Assembly (NCBI GenBank): GCA_026706735.1 | Contig: JAPOYD010000146.1 | Span: forward strand, 1 to 59,429 | Reading direction: 5' to 3' | Origin: Nitrospinota bacterium | Lineage (GTDB): Bacteria; UBA8248 | Length of the DNA: 59,429 bases | Part shown: positions 27,229-37,236 of the stretch, piece after piece | Position numbering within the stretch: the first letter of the stretch is position 1 | Layout: every line of letters starts with the position of its first letter | The notes under the pieces: model-generated | What the model saw: only the letters and a program-made list of their open reading frames with translations | Told to the model about the DNA's origin: nothing | Databases searched by the model: none | Made by a program: the position numbers and the translations under genes

Positions 27229-28665
27229 TCAGGAATTGATAGCCCGCAAATCGGCGAGAATTTTACCCGCCGCATCGCTCGCCGATTTCACGCAATCGGG
27301 AATACCCACGCCGCGGTAGGTGTTGCCCGCGAGAGCCAGACCCGGCGTCGCGCTCTGTTCGCTCTCGATGCGTTCCACCTTATCCAGGTGGCCCAACAGA
27401 TAATGCGGCAGGGATTCCGCGTAACGATAAAAGACTTTTCCTTCGGGCTCTCCGGTGATCCCCAGAATGGGCTGAAGCTCATCGATCAGCCTTCGGGCGA
27501 GTTCTTCATCCGCGAGCCCCGCACGGGAGGCGGCCTCGCCCCCGGCGAAGGCGCGGATGAGCACTTTTCCTTCGGGGGCTCTGCCCGCAAACTTCGTACT
27601 CGAAAACGAACACGCAAGGAGCGTCTTGTTCTCCATCGCAGGCACGACGAAACCCATGGCGTGGAGCGGATTCGCCACCTGCTCGGCCCGGTAGACGAGG
27701 TTGAGCGTCGCCAAAGAGCCGCTCGGGATGCTCATCAACTCTCCTGATATGCCGGGCGCGGTCTTTTCCAGCATCCGCGCCGCAGCACCTGGCGGCAGGG
27801 TGACGCAAACCGCATCGGCATCCACCCGCTCCCCGTCCTCAAGACGAACGCGCCAGCCTCCTTCGTTTCTTTCGAGTGATTCCGCCCGGCACCCCGTCCG
27901 AACCATAGCGCCTTCAATCTTCTCCGCCAGCGCGTCCGCCAGAACGCCCATTCCGCGCTCGAAACTCACGAACAGGCCGTACCTCGGCCCGCTCGCCGAT
28001 ACGCCCTCGCCAGTTCCTCGCCTTTGCATCCGCTTCCTGAGCCCCAGGATGAGGCTTCTGTGCTCTCGCTCTATCTCGTGAAACTGCGGCATGGTGGCCT
28101 GAAGGCTCAGCTTTTCCGGGTCGGCCGAATAGATGCCCGCCACCATGGGCTGCGCCATTCTTTCCAGCGCCTCGCGCCCGAACCGCCTGCGCACGAAATC
28201 GGCGAGGGATTCATCCGCATCCCCCTTCCTGCGTGGCAGGAGAACGTCCATCGCCATCCTGAGCTTGCCGAGCGGGCTGAAAATCGGCGTCGTCATGAAC
28301 GGGCCGACCCGGTAAGGGGCCAGAAGATAATACCCCTCCGGCACGGGGAGCAGTTCGCCGCCCCTCAGGACAAAGCTGCGCCGGTAGCACTCGTTCGTGC
28401 CGATGAGTTGCTCCCCAAGCCCCAACTCTTCGCAGAGTTCGACGCCCTCCGGCTTTGAGGTGAGGAAACAGTCAGGGCCTTTTTCCATCAGGACGCCGTC
28501 TGAAAACTCGGTTTCGATCACGCCGCCGAGCCTGTGAGACGCCTCGATGAGATGGACTTTTAGGGAGAGATTTTGCTTCTCGGAAGCCTGGAGGAGCCTG
28601 TAGCAGGCGGTAAGCCCCGTCACGCCTCCGCCAAGCACGACCACCCGCCGGACGTCCCGGGTCAA
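27229..28665 (-). CDS. hemY: Protoporphyrinogen/coproporphyrinogen oxidase, FAD-dependent (HemY/HemG type)
   Basis: VVVLGGGVTGLTACYRLLQA FAD motif; VIETEFSDGVLMEKGPDCFLTSKPEGVELCEELGL. Likely TTG start overlapping the hemH stop codon. Confidence 0.9.
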   Translation of the reverse strand: MTRDVRRVVVLGGGVTGLTACYRLLQASEKQNLSLKVHLIEASHRLGGVIETEFSDGVLMEKGPDCFLTSKPEGVELCEELGLGEQLIGTNECYRRSFVLRGGELLPVPEGYYLLAPYRVGPFMTTPIFSPLGKLRMAMDVLLPRRKGDADESLADFVRRRFGREALERMAQPMVAGIYSADPEKLSLQATMPQFHEIEREHRSLILGLRKRMQRRGTGEGVSASGPRYGLFVSFERGMGVLADALAEKIEGAMVRTGCRAESLERNEGGWRVRLEDGERVDADAVCVTLPPGAAARMLEKTAPGISGELMSIPSGSLATLNLVYRAEQVANPLHAMGFVVPAMENKTLLACSFSSTKFAGRAPEGKVLIRAFAGGEAASRAGLADEELARRLIDELQPILGITGEPEGKVFYRYAESLPHYLLGHLDKVERIESEQSATPGLALAGNTYRGVGIPDCVKSASDAAGKILADLRAINS

Positions 28666-29624
28666 TTTCCGCTCCCCTTCATTTTGGCGCGCACCAGGTC
28701 CGAGAGCATCTCGATGAAGGCGGGATGCGTGCCCACCGTGGGCGCGCGGTAGAAGCGAAGTCCCGCCTCTTCCGCCGCTTCCCGCGCCTCGATGTCCAGG
28801 TCGAAGAGCACCTCCACGTGATCGCATATGAAGCCGACCGGGACCACCAGGACGGCCTTTGCGTCGCCCGCGGCGACGCTTTCGATCACATCCACCACGT
28901 CCGGGCCAAGCCAGGCGCCGGGGGGAACGTCGGGACTGCTCTGGAAACCGACCTCGTAGTCCCCTAAGCCCAGCTTTTGCGCCGCGAGAGCCGTCGTTTC
29001 CCGGAATTCTTCCTCATAAGAAGAGGCCCTGGCCATGGAAACCGGGATGGAGTGCGCCGTAAAGACGACTCTCGTCTCATTCAGACCACACTCTTCGGGG
29101 AGGGCTTGCCTCATCCGCTCGACGATGGCCTCGATGAAACCCGGATGCCGGTGCCAGGGCGTTTCCAGGAACTCGGTCTCGGGCGCGCCTTCGCCCAACT
29201 CCTCGCGCGCCGAGGCGACGGCGCCCCGGTAGGCCTCCCAGCTTATTTTCGTGCGATGAGGCGCCAGTATGACGCCCAGTGCGCGCCTGAGCCCGCGCCC
29301 ACCCATCTCGGCCAGCGTCTCTTCGACGTAGGGCGTCCAGAAGCGATGGCCCGTATAGACGGGAACATTCACACCCGCTTGTTCGAGCGCCATCTCGAGC
29401 GCGCCCGCCTGCTTCTGGGAGAAAAACGTGAACGGCGAAACGCCGCCGAAATGTTCGTAGTGGGCCGCCACCTCCCGGATGCGCTCGGGGCCGCCCGACC
29501 TCTGGCCCACGATGCCCTCCACGTAGCAATACGCCTCGCCCGGGCATTCCTCGTAGCGGCGGCAGCAGCCCCGTGTGGGGCCGCCGAAGCCGATCATGAT
29601 GATGGAATCGAACTTGTCCTTCAT
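28662..29624 (-). CDS. hemH: Ferrochelatase
   Basis: IIMIGFGGPTRG...HYEHFGGVSPF...VVFTAHSIPVSMA...DVVDVIESVAAGDAKAVLVVPVGFICDHVEVLFDLDIEA. Confidence 0.93.
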   Translation of the reverse strand: MKDKFDSIIMIGFGGPTRGCCRRYEECPGEAYCYVEGIVGQRSGGPERIREVAAHYEHFGGVSPFTFFSQKQAGALEMALEQAGVNVPVYTGHRFWTPYVEETLAEMGGRGLRRALGVILAPHRTKISWEAYRGAVASAREELGEGAPETEFLETPWHRHPGFIEAIVERMRQALPEECGLNETRVVFTAHSIPVSMARASSYEEEFRETTALAAQKLGLGDYEVGFQSSPDVPPGAWLGPDVVDVIESVAAGDAKAVLVVPVGFICDHVEVLFDLDIEAREAAEEAGLRFYRAPTVGTHPAFIEMLSDLVRAKMKGSGN

Positions 29625-30685
29625 TCGGCCTCCGCTTCCCATTCCTGAACGAACGCGATGAGTCTCTTGACGTTGTCGACCGGCGTCCCCGGCAGAATCC
29701 CGTGCCCCAGGTTGAATATGTGGCCTGGACGCACGGCCCCCTGACGCAGGATGTCCTCCGCGCGCTCGAAGATGCGCTCGGCCTGCGCGAACAGGACGCA
29801 CGGGTCGAGGTTTCCCTGAACCGCCATGTCGCCCAGACGCTCCCGGGCGTCGGCCAGTTCCACGCGGAAATCCACCCCCACCACGTCGCCGCCCGCTCCC
29901 GCGAACGTTTCCAGATAGGGCGCGGTTCCCGTGCCGAAGTGGATGACGGGCGCGCCCGCCTCAATACCCGCAATCAGCGCGCGGCTGTGCGGCAGGACGA
30001 ACTCCCGGAAATCGCCCGGCGAGAGGCAACCCACCCAGCTGTCGAAAATCTGCACCGCCTGCGCGCCCGCTCGAATCTGTTCGTTCAGATAGACCGTCAG
30101 CCCACGCACGAGCTTTTCCATCAGCGCATGCCACGCGCCCGAATCGGCATACATGAATCTCTTGGTGTTCTCGAAATTGCGCGAGCCGCCGCCCTCTATC
30201 ATGTACGACGCCAGCGTGAAGGGCGCGCCGCAAAAACCGATGAGCGGAAGGGCGGGGTTCATCCGCTCCCTGGTCTTGCGGACCGCCTCGAAAACGAAGG
30301 CGAGATTCTCGCGCGGCTCCGCCTCCCTTAACCGCTCCACGTCCAAAGCCACCCGAACCGGGTTGTGGAGAACGGGGCCTCCCTCCAGGTATTCCAGGTC
30401 CATGCCCATGGGTTGTAAGATGAGCAGAATGTCCGAGAACAGGATGGCGGCGTCAGCACCGATGGCGTCGAGCGCCGTGACGGCGACCTCGGCGGCCAGG
30501 TCGGGCGTGCGGCAAAGCTCGATGAAGGAGACCTTCTCGCGCACGGCGCGGTATTCGCGCATGTACCTGCCCGCCTGCCGCATGAGCCAGACGGGCGTCC
30601 TCGCGTTGGGAAGTCCCCGGCAGGCGCGCATGAATGCGGAATCTTCATAGCGAGGCGCGTTCTCCACCGCCGGATGCGCCGACAT
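29621..30685 (-). CDS. hemE: Uroporphyrinogen decarboxylase
   Basis: NARTPVWLMRQAGRYMREYRAVREKVSFIELCRTPDLAAEVAVTAL; GFCGAPFTLASYMIEGGGS. Stop overlaps the hemH ATG. Confidence 0.96.
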   Translation of the reverse strand: MSAHPAVENAPRYEDSAFMRACRGLPNARTPVWLMRQAGRYMREYRAVREKVSFIELCRTPDLAAEVAVTALDAIGADAAILFSDILLILQPMGMDLEYLEGGPVLHNPVRVALDVERLREAEPRENLAFVFEAVRKTRERMNPALPLIGFCGAPFTLASYMIEGGGSRNFENTKRFMYADSGAWHALMEKLVRGLTVYLNEQIRAGAQAVQIFDSWVGCLSPGDFREFVLPHSRALIAGIEAGAPVIHFGTGTAPYLETFAGAGGDVVGVDFRVELADARERLGDMAVQGNLDPCVLFAQAERIFERAEDILRQGAVRPGHIFNLGHGILPGTPVDNVKRLIAFVQEWEAEAE

Positions 30686-30881
30686 GAACTCCTCCTTCAA
30701 AATGCGTGAGAACCCGTCCTACCGGGCGGGGCTTCGAGGTCAGTCTAATCCAAAAAGCGCGCGCGCGACTATCGGGCGAGACGTTCCCATACAATGCAAG
30801 AACACCGCCGCTCGCTGGACAACGCCGGTTCAGTTAAGATAATAAAGATTCTTGATTTCGGGCGTCACGCCCCGACACCCC

Positions 30882-30956
30882 GGCGCCATAGCCAAGTGGT
30901 AAGGCAGAGGACTGCAAATCCTTTATTCCCCGGTTCGAATCCGGGTGGCGCCTCCA
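30882..30956 (+). tRNA. tRNA-Cys (GCA), CCA encoded
   Basis: GGCGCCATAGCCAAGTGGTAAGGCAGAGGACTGCAAATCCTTTATTCCCCGGTTCGAATCCGGGTGGCGCCTCCA: 7-bp acceptor, anticodon GCA in CTGCAAA loop, GGTTCGAATCC T-arm, U73 discriminator. Confidence 0.97.
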
Positions 30957-30981
30957 ACACCCCTCGGAGGGAGACGATTCG

Positions 30982-31617
30982 ATGGAGCAAACGACTGCAG
31001 AGTCGAAGATAGAAACCAAAGAAGAGCTTCGCGAGTTCTACGGCCCGGCCAACGAGCGCAGCGTCAAGAAGCAGATGGCGAAACTCGACGAGCACGCGAA
31101 GAACTTCATCGCGCTCTCTCCTTTCATGGTCATCTCCTCCGCCACGGCGGAAGGTGCTGACGCATCCCCCAAGGGGGATCCGCCCGGATTCGTCAAGGTG
31201 CTCGACGAGGGCACGCTCCTCATTCCCGACAGGCCGGGCAACAACCGCGTCGACACCATGAGCAACATCGTGGAGAGCAACCACGTCGGCCTCCTTTTCC
31301 TCGTGCCCGGCATGTGCGAGACGCTGCGCGTGAACGGGCGGGCGCGCATCACGACGGACCCCGAAATTCTCGAGCTTCATTCCGTAAAGGGCAAGCTTCC
31401 CAGATCGGCGATGATCATCGACGTGGACGACGTCTATCTCCACTGCGCCAAAGCCCTTATCCGCGCGGACCTCTGGAACGCGGAAAAACACATCGAGAGA
31501 AAGTCTTTCCCATCGATGGGGCAGATGCTCGCCGATCAGATAGACGAAGACGGCTACGACGACGGAGAGGAAATGAACAAGGGCATCCAGGAGAGATACA
31601 AGACGGATCTTTATTAG
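30982..31617 (+). CDS. Pyridoxamine 5'-phosphate oxidase-family flavin/F420-binding protein
   Basis: HAKNFIALSPFMVISSATAEGADASPKGDPPGFVKVLDEGTLLIPDRPGNNRVDTMSNIVESNHVGLLFLVPG. Confidence 0.9.
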   Translation: MEQTTAESKIETKEELREFYGPANERSVKKQMAKLDEHAKNFIALSPFMVISSATAEGADASPKGDPPGFVKVLDEGTLLIPDRPGNNRVDTMSNIVESNHVGLLFLVPGMCETLRVNGRARITTDPEILELHSVKGKLPRSAMIIDVDDVYLHCAKALIRADLWNAEKHIERKSFPSMGQMLADQIDEDGYDDGEEMNKGIQERYKTDLY

Positions 31618-31644
31618 CCCGCCGTAGAAGAAATTGGCTCGTCA

Positions 31645-31707
31645 TTCCGGTGCACGCCGGAATGACGGCAAAACAAAGGCGGGCGGACACATGGGTCCGC
31701 CCCTACA
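31645..31707. repeat. Solo ATTCCGGTGCACGCCGGAAT hairpin plus GGGCGGAC...GTCCGCCCCTAC hairpin
   Basis: cgtcATTCCGGTGCACGCCGGAATgacg and GGGCGGACACATGGGTCCGCCCCTAC. Confidence 0.85.
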
Positions 31708-31745
31708 CTTCTCTCAAAAACGCAATCCCTCCCCGGTCGCCCCTA

Positions 31746-33662
31746 TTAATGCGTCTCTCTCAGATAAACCACCGCGAGCGGGGGCAGCGTAATCTCTATC
31801 GAATAGGGCTGGTCGTCCAGGGGGGCCGCCGCCGCGTGGCAGCCATCGGGGTTCCCCATGCCGCTGCCTCCGTAGTTTAGCGAATCGCTGTTCAGCACCT
31901 CGATCCAATCGCCGTCGGCGGGAACCCCCATCCGGTAGTCCATCCGGGGCACGGGCGTCAGATTCGCCGCCACGAGCAGCATGGGTTCATCCTCCGTGGC
32001 GATCCGCACGAAGCCCAGAACACTGTCATCGGCCGCATCCGCCGCCACCCACTTGAACCCTCGCGGGTCGTAATCCCTCCGGAACAGGGCGCGCTCCTGG
32101 TGATACAAGGCGTTCAAATCGCGCACCCACTTCATCAGCCCCGCTCTTAAAGGCTCCTGGGTGAGGTCCCAGTCGAGCGCGCCGTCGTGATTCCATTCGC
32201 GCCATTGGCCGAATTCCCCGCCCATGAAGAGGAGCTTCTTGCCGGGCTGGGCGAACATCAGCCCGTAGAGCGCGCGAAGGTTCGAGAATTTCTGCCCGCC
32301 CTCTCCCGGCATTTTCCCGAGCAGGGAACTCTTGCCGTGCACCACCTCGTCGTGGGAGAGCGGCAGCACGAAATTCTCGTTGTAGGCGTAAAGTATCCGG
32401 AACGTGAGCAGATTGTGGTGAAATTTGCGGTGGACGGGGTCTTTTTTCATGTATTCGAGCGAATCGTGCATCCAGCCCATGTCCCACTTCATGCCGAAAC
32501 CCAGACCTCCCGTATCCACGGGTCTCGAGACCATCGGCCAGGCGGTGGATTCTTCCGCAATGGTCTGCACATCGGGAAACCGGCGATAGACCTCGGTGTT
32601 GAGCCGCCTGAGAAAAGAGATGGCTTCGAGATTCTCCCGGCCGCCCTCTTCGTTGGGAAGCCATTCGCCCTCTTTTCTCGAATAATCGAGATAGAGCATG
32701 GAGGCCACGCCGTCGACGCGCAGCCCGTCGGCGTGGAAATACTCCAGCCAGTATATGGCGCTGCTTATGAGGAAGGCGGCAACCTCGTTACGCCCGTAAT
32801 TGAAAATGTGGCTTTGCCAATCGGGATGAAATCCCCGCCTGGGGTCGGCGTGCTCGTAAAGATGGGTTCCGTCGAAATAGCCCAGCCCGTGCCCGTCCGT
32901 GGGGAAGTGCGAAGGCACCCAGTCGAGTATCACGCCCAGGCCGCGCTGGTGGAGATAATCGATGAGATACATCAAGTCCTGCGGGGTACCGAAGCGGCTC
33001 GTGGGAGAGAAATAGCCGGTGATCTGATATCCCCAGGAGCCGTTGAAGGGATGCTCCATCACCGGCAGGAACTCTACGTGGGTGAACCCCATGTGGAGCA
33101 TGTGCTCGGCGAGCAGGGGGGCCAGCTCCCTGTAGGTGAGGGGCCGATCCTCCTCATGCGGCGCCCGCCGCCAGGAGCCGATGTGAAGCTCATAGATGGA
33201 AATGGGCGCTTCGCGGCCGTTGCACGCGCCCCGGCACTCCATCCAGTTCTCGTCCCCCCATTCGTAATCGAGATTCCAGACGACCGAGCCGCTCTTGGGA
33301 GGTACCTCGCTGCAGAACCCGAAAGGATCCGCCTTCTCTACGCGATAGTCGCCGAACTGCGAATGAATCCGGTATTTGTATACTTCACCCGTTCCCACGC
33401 CCGGGATGAACCCCGCCCATATGCCTGAGCTTTCCACCGGAGCCAGCGGATGACTCTCCTCATCCCAGCCGTTGAAATCCCCGATGACGCTCAAAGAATC
33501 CGCGTTCGGCGCCCATAAGGCGAAGTGAACGCCCTCTTCCCCGTCCACCGTCATGAGGTGCGCGCCCATTTTATCGTACAAGGTGAAGTGGGAGCCTTGG
33601 TTGAACAGGTAAATGTCGTAATCCGTGATGTAGGAAAGCGCGGGGTAATGGACGATGCTCAT
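31746..33662 (-). CDS. glgB: 1,4-alpha-glucan branching enzyme
   Basis: VHFALWAPNADSLSVIGDFNGWD; GVILDWVPSHFPTDGHGLGYFDGTHLYEHADPRRG; EYFHADGLRVDGVASMLYLDYSRKEGEWLPN; LPLSHDEVVHGK. Confidence 0.96.
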   Translation of the reverse strand: MSIVHYPALSYITDYDIYLFNQGSHFTLYDKMGAHLMTVDGEEGVHFALWAPNADSLSVIGDFNGWDEESHPLAPVESSGIWAGFIPGVGTGEVYKYRIHSQFGDYRVEKADPFGFCSEVPPKSGSVVWNLDYEWGDENWMECRGACNGREAPISIYELHIGSWRRAPHEEDRPLTYRELAPLLAEHMLHMGFTHVEFLPVMEHPFNGSWGYQITGYFSPTSRFGTPQDLMYLIDYLHQRGLGVILDWVPSHFPTDGHGLGYFDGTHLYEHADPRRGFHPDWQSHIFNYGRNEVAAFLISSAIYWLEYFHADGLRVDGVASMLYLDYSRKEGEWLPNEEGGRENLEAISFLRRLNTEVYRRFPDVQTIAEESTAWPMVSRPVDTGGLGFGMKWDMGWMHDSLEYMKKDPVHRKFHHNLLTFRILYAYNENFVLPLSHDEVVHGKSSLLGKMPGEGGQKFSNLRALYGLMFAQPGKKLLFMGGEFGQWREWNHDGALDWDLTQEPLRAGLMKWVRDLNALYHQERALFRRDYDPRGFKWVAADAADDSVLGFVRIATEDEPMLLVAANLTPVPRMDYRMGVPADGDWIEVLNSDSLNYGGSGMGNPDGCHAAAAPLDDQPYSIEITLPPLAVVYLRETH

Positions 33663-35797
33663 AGGATCGTTTCCCCCCGCGCCACGGGTGGTTCGTTACG
33701 GGCTCTCAGCAAGGCCAGGGTCTCTCCGGCGAGGAGGTAGGAATCGCCTGAGTGAATCCGCCAGGTCCAGCCTTTTTCATCGACTTGGGATGTATCCATC
33801 ACCACCGTCCATCTCTTCGTTCTGTCTTCTTCGTGGAAAACGAAGGGTATCGCTTCATGATGCGCGTTCATGAGCACGAGGAAAGTACCACGATTCCTGC
33901 CCCCATGCCGAGAAAAAAGATCGCCGCTTGCCGCCTCCCTCAGCCTGAAGCCGAAACACTTCATGTAGTGCAGATCCCACTCGTGCGCCATCAGCTCATG
34001 CCCCAAATGGTGAAGCCAGATGACCTCGGTTTTTTCCGCTCCGACCGGGCTTTGTTGCGGGAAAAACGCCGTGCGCCGGAAGGCCGGCCGGGCCCTGGTC
34101 CAGCGGATGAGGTTTTTGACGAAAGAAAGCAGGCTCTCGTTTTTCCCCGCCAGTTCCCAGTCCACCCAGGAGGTTTCGTTGTCCTGGCAATAGGCGTTGT
34201 TGTTTCCCGACTGCGTGCGGCCAAATTCGTCTCCCGCCTGGAGCATCGGCACTCCCTGGGCGAGAAACAGACTCGCGAGCAGATTCTTCTTGCGCCGCGC
34301 ACGCATGTTCGATACGAAGGCGTCGTCTGTCGGGCCCTCCACCCCGCCGTTCCAGCTATGGTCCTCATCCGCGCCATCTTTGTTGCTCTCCCCGTTCGCT
34401 TCATTGTGCTTGTGCTGGAAGCTCACCAGATCCTCGAGCGTGAATCCATCGTGACAGGCGATGAAATTGAGGCCGGCCTGCGGGGTTCGCCCGCCGGCCT
34501 CGAAAATGTCGCTGCTTCCCGTCATGCGCGTGGCGAACTCCGCCGCCAGGCTGAAATCCGCACGCCAGAAACGGCGCGCCGCGTCCCGGAACTCACCGTT
34601 CCACTCCGTCCAGCCCTTCGGGAAATTCCCCAGTTGATAACCCTCTTCGCCCAAATCCCAGGGTTCGGCGATGAGCTTGCGCTTCGAGAGAACAGGGTCG
34701 GCAGCAATCGCCTTGAAAAAAGCGGATTCGGGGTCGAAGCCACTCTCGGTGCGAGAGAGAGAGGGAGCGAGGTCGAACCGGAAACCATCGACGTGAAACT
34801 CCTCCGCCCAGCAGCGCAGGCTGTCTGTGATGAGGCGCAAGACCATCGGGTGCGAGGCGTTCAGTGAATGGCCGCAGCCGGTGGTGTCGACGTAATGGCT
34901 CTCATCCTTGGGGTCCACGCGGTAATAGACCCGGTTGTCCAGCCCGCGAAACGCCAGATGCGGCCCCCTGAAATCTCCCTCCCCGGTATGATTGTAGACC
35001 ACATCGAGAATCACCTCGATTCCCGCGCGGTGACAGGACTTCACCATCTCCTTGAACTCATCGACCTGCCCGCCCCTATCGCCGCGGCTGGAAAAGCGCG
35101 CATCGGGCGCGAAAAAGCCTATCGTCGCGTACCCCCAATAATTGGAAAGCCCCAGCATTTGGAGATGCTGCTCCGAGACCCGGTGATGAACGGGCAGAAG
35201 CTCTATGGCTGTGACACCCAAATCTTTCAGGTATTCGACCACGGCAGGGTGGGCCAGACCCGAATACGTGCCCCGCAACTCTTCGGGCACGTCGGGATGC
35301 CGCATGGTGAAGCCTTTTACATGCAGCTCGTAGACGATGGTCTCGGACCAGGGCGTTCCGGGCGGGGAGACGTCCTCCCAATCGAAGGAAGAATCCACGA
35401 GCACGCTCTTGGGCGCCGCGTGTGCGTTGTCTCTTGCATCAGAATGGTGGATGTCGCCGCCCCTGTAGCCGTACATCTCCTCGCACCAGTGAACGTCGCC
35501 CGCAATCGCCCGCGCATAAGGATCCAGCAGCACCTTGTAACCGTTGAAGCGATGCCCCTGCGCGGGCGCATAGGGGCCGTGGACGCGGAATCCATAAGGC
35601 CGGCCCGCTTCGAGGCCTTCCACATCCACGCGCCAGACATCGCCTTCCCGAGCGAGAGGGAGGCGCGCCGTCTCCCTGCCGAGGTCATCCGCCTCGAACA
35701 GGCAAAGCTCGACCCCCTCCGCGTTTTCGGAGAAAAGGGAAAACCGCACGCCCCCATCTGTCCATTCGGCGCCCAGGCGCCCTTCCGGCTGACTCAT
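33659..35797 (-). CDS. glgX: Glycogen debranching enzyme
   Basis: VELCLFEADD...VLLDPYARAIAG...VILDVVYNHTGEGD...FHVDGFRFDLAPSLSR...FIACHDGFTLEDLVSFQHKHNEANGE; overlaps glgB by 4 nt (ATGA). Confidence 0.95.
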   Translation of the reverse strand: MSQPEGRLGAEWTDGGVRFSLFSENAEGVELCLFEADDLGRETARLPLAREGDVWRVDVEGLEAGRPYGFRVHGPYAPAQGHRFNGYKVLLDPYARAIAGDVHWCEEMYGYRGGDIHHSDARDNAHAAPKSVLVDSSFDWEDVSPPGTPWSETIVYELHVKGFTMRHPDVPEELRGTYSGLAHPAVVEYLKDLGVTAIELLPVHHRVSEQHLQMLGLSNYWGYATIGFFAPDARFSSRGDRGGQVDEFKEMVKSCHRAGIEVILDVVYNHTGEGDFRGPHLAFRGLDNRVYYRVDPKDESHYVDTTGCGHSLNASHPMVLRLITDSLRCWAEEFHVDGFRFDLAPSLSRTESGFDPESAFFKAIAADPVLSKRKLIAEPWDLGEEGYQLGNFPKGWTEWNGEFRDAARRFWRADFSLAAEFATRMTGSSDIFEAGGRTPQAGLNFIACHDGFTLEDLVSFQHKHNEANGESNKDGADEDHSWNGGVEGPTDDAFVSNMRARRKKNLLASLFLAQGVPMLQAGDEFGRTQSGNNNAYCQDNETSWVDWELAGKNESLLSFVKNLIRWTRARPAFRRTAFFPQQSPVGAEKTEVIWLHHLGHELMAHEWDLHYMKCFGFRLREAASGDLFSRHGGRNRGTFLVLMNAHHEAIPFVFHEEDRTKRWTVVMDTSQVDEKGWTWRIHSGDSYLLAGETLALLRARNEPPVARGETIL

Positions 35798-36049
35798 CTT
35801 TCTCCCGCCTGGAAAGTTTCATCGTTCCCGATGAGCAAAATCGCCAGAACCACAACGCATCGGTCTTTCAAGAACCATCATACCTGAATTTTGTTGTGAT
35901 TTTGTCACACATTCTTTCCTCGTTCATGAATGGTTGCCCTTTCTCCCCTTCCAAGCGGCAACCGGCCCTATTTCACCTTTTTGCGGAAAAGGCTGTAGAA
36001 TCCCCGCGTTCACAAGAAGCGCAACACCAAATCGAAACGGGAGAGAAAC

Positions 36050-37219
36050 TTGAAGATCATCGACATCCGCGAGACGGTGGTTCCCATTCAATCGGACTTG
36101 AGAAATGCGTTCATCGATTTTTCCCTGATGACGGTGAGCGTCGCCGCCCTTGTCACGGACGTCGTGCGCGACGGCAAGCGCGTTGTCGGCTTCGGCTTCA
36201 ACTCGAACGGGCGCTACGCCCAGCAGGGGCTTTTGCGCGAGCGCTTCATCCCCAGGCTCAAGGAAGCGGGACCCGAAACCCTGCTAAACGAGGAAGGCTC
36301 GAACTTCGACCCGTCTAAAATCTGGGACTGCATGATGAAGAACGAAAAGCCCGGCGGGCACGGCGACCGCTCCGTCGCCGTGGGCATCATCGACATGGCC
36401 GTGTGGGACATGGTGGCCAAAATCGAGGAAAAACCGCTTTATCGCCATCTGGCGGATACCTATCGCGGCGGGCAGTGCGACGAGAAGGTATCCGTCTACG
36501 CCGCCGGGGGCTATTACTACCCTGGAAAAGACCTGAAAGCCCTCCAGAACGAGATGAGGAGTTATCTCGATCGCGGCTACACCACGGTGAAGATGAAGAT
36601 AGGCGGCGAATCGCTCGATGACGACCGAAGGAGAATCGAGGCGGTGCTCGAGATCGTGGGCGAAGGCCGGAGCCTCGCGGTGGACGCCAACGGAAGATTC
36701 GATCTCAAAACCGCCGTCGCCTACGCGGAGGCGCTGGCGCCCTACGATCTGCATTGGTACGAAGAGGCGGGCGACCCGCTCGATTACGCGCTCCAGGCAG
36801 AACTCGCCAGGCACTACGAGGAACCCATGGCGACGGGGGAGAACCTCTTCTCCACCCAGGATGCGAGAAACCTGATCCGCTACGGGGGGATGCGCCCGGG
36901 CGTGGACATCCTGCAGTTCGACTGCGCGCTGAGCTACGGCCTGGTGGAGTATCTGAGAACGCTGGATATGGCAGCGGAGCACGGCTGGTCGGCCCGCTCG
37001 TTCATCCCCCACGGCGGACACCAGCTCTCGCTCAACATCGCGGGGGGTCTGGGCCTGGGAGGAAGCGAGTCCTACCCCGACGTGTTCAAGCCCTTCAACG
37101 GCTTCGCCGACAGCGTGGCGGTGGAAGACGGCTACGTCCGCTTTCCCGACCTGCCGGGCCTCGGAATCGAGGACAAGGCGGCGCTCAAGGACGTGCTGAA
37201 GGAGTTGTCTGAAACTTGA
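36050..37219 (+). CDS. Enolase-superfamily (mandelate racemase/muconate lactonizing enzyme type)
   Basis: YTTVKMKIGGESLDDDRRRIEAVLEIVG...LAVDANGRFDLKTAVAYAEAL...HWYEEAGDPLDY...GVDILQFDCALSYG. Confidence 0.93.
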   Translation: MKIIDIRETVVPIQSDLRNAFIDFSLMTVSVAALVTDVVRDGKRVVGFGFNSNGRYAQQGLLRERFIPRLKEAGPETLLNEEGSNFDPSKIWDCMMKNEKPGGHGDRSVAVGIIDMAVWDMVAKIEEKPLYRHLADTYRGGQCDEKVSVYAAGGYYYPGKDLKALQNEMRSYLDRGYTTVKMKIGGESLDDDRRRIEAVLEIVGEGRSLAVDANGRFDLKTAVAYAEALAPYDLHWYEEAGDPLDYALQAELARHYEEPMATGENLFSTQDARNLIRYGGMRPGVDILQFDCALSYGLVEYLRTLDMAAEHGWSARSFIPHGGHQLSLNIAGGLGLGGSESYPDVFKPFNGFADSVAVEDGYVRFPDLPGLGIEDKAALKDVLKELSET

Positions 37220-37236
37220 GCCCGGACATCACCTCT

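Noticed and set aside
30834-31491. Minus-strand ORFs over tRNA-Cys and the PPOX-family gene
   Set aside because: They overlap a clear tRNA and a well-supported plus-strand gene.
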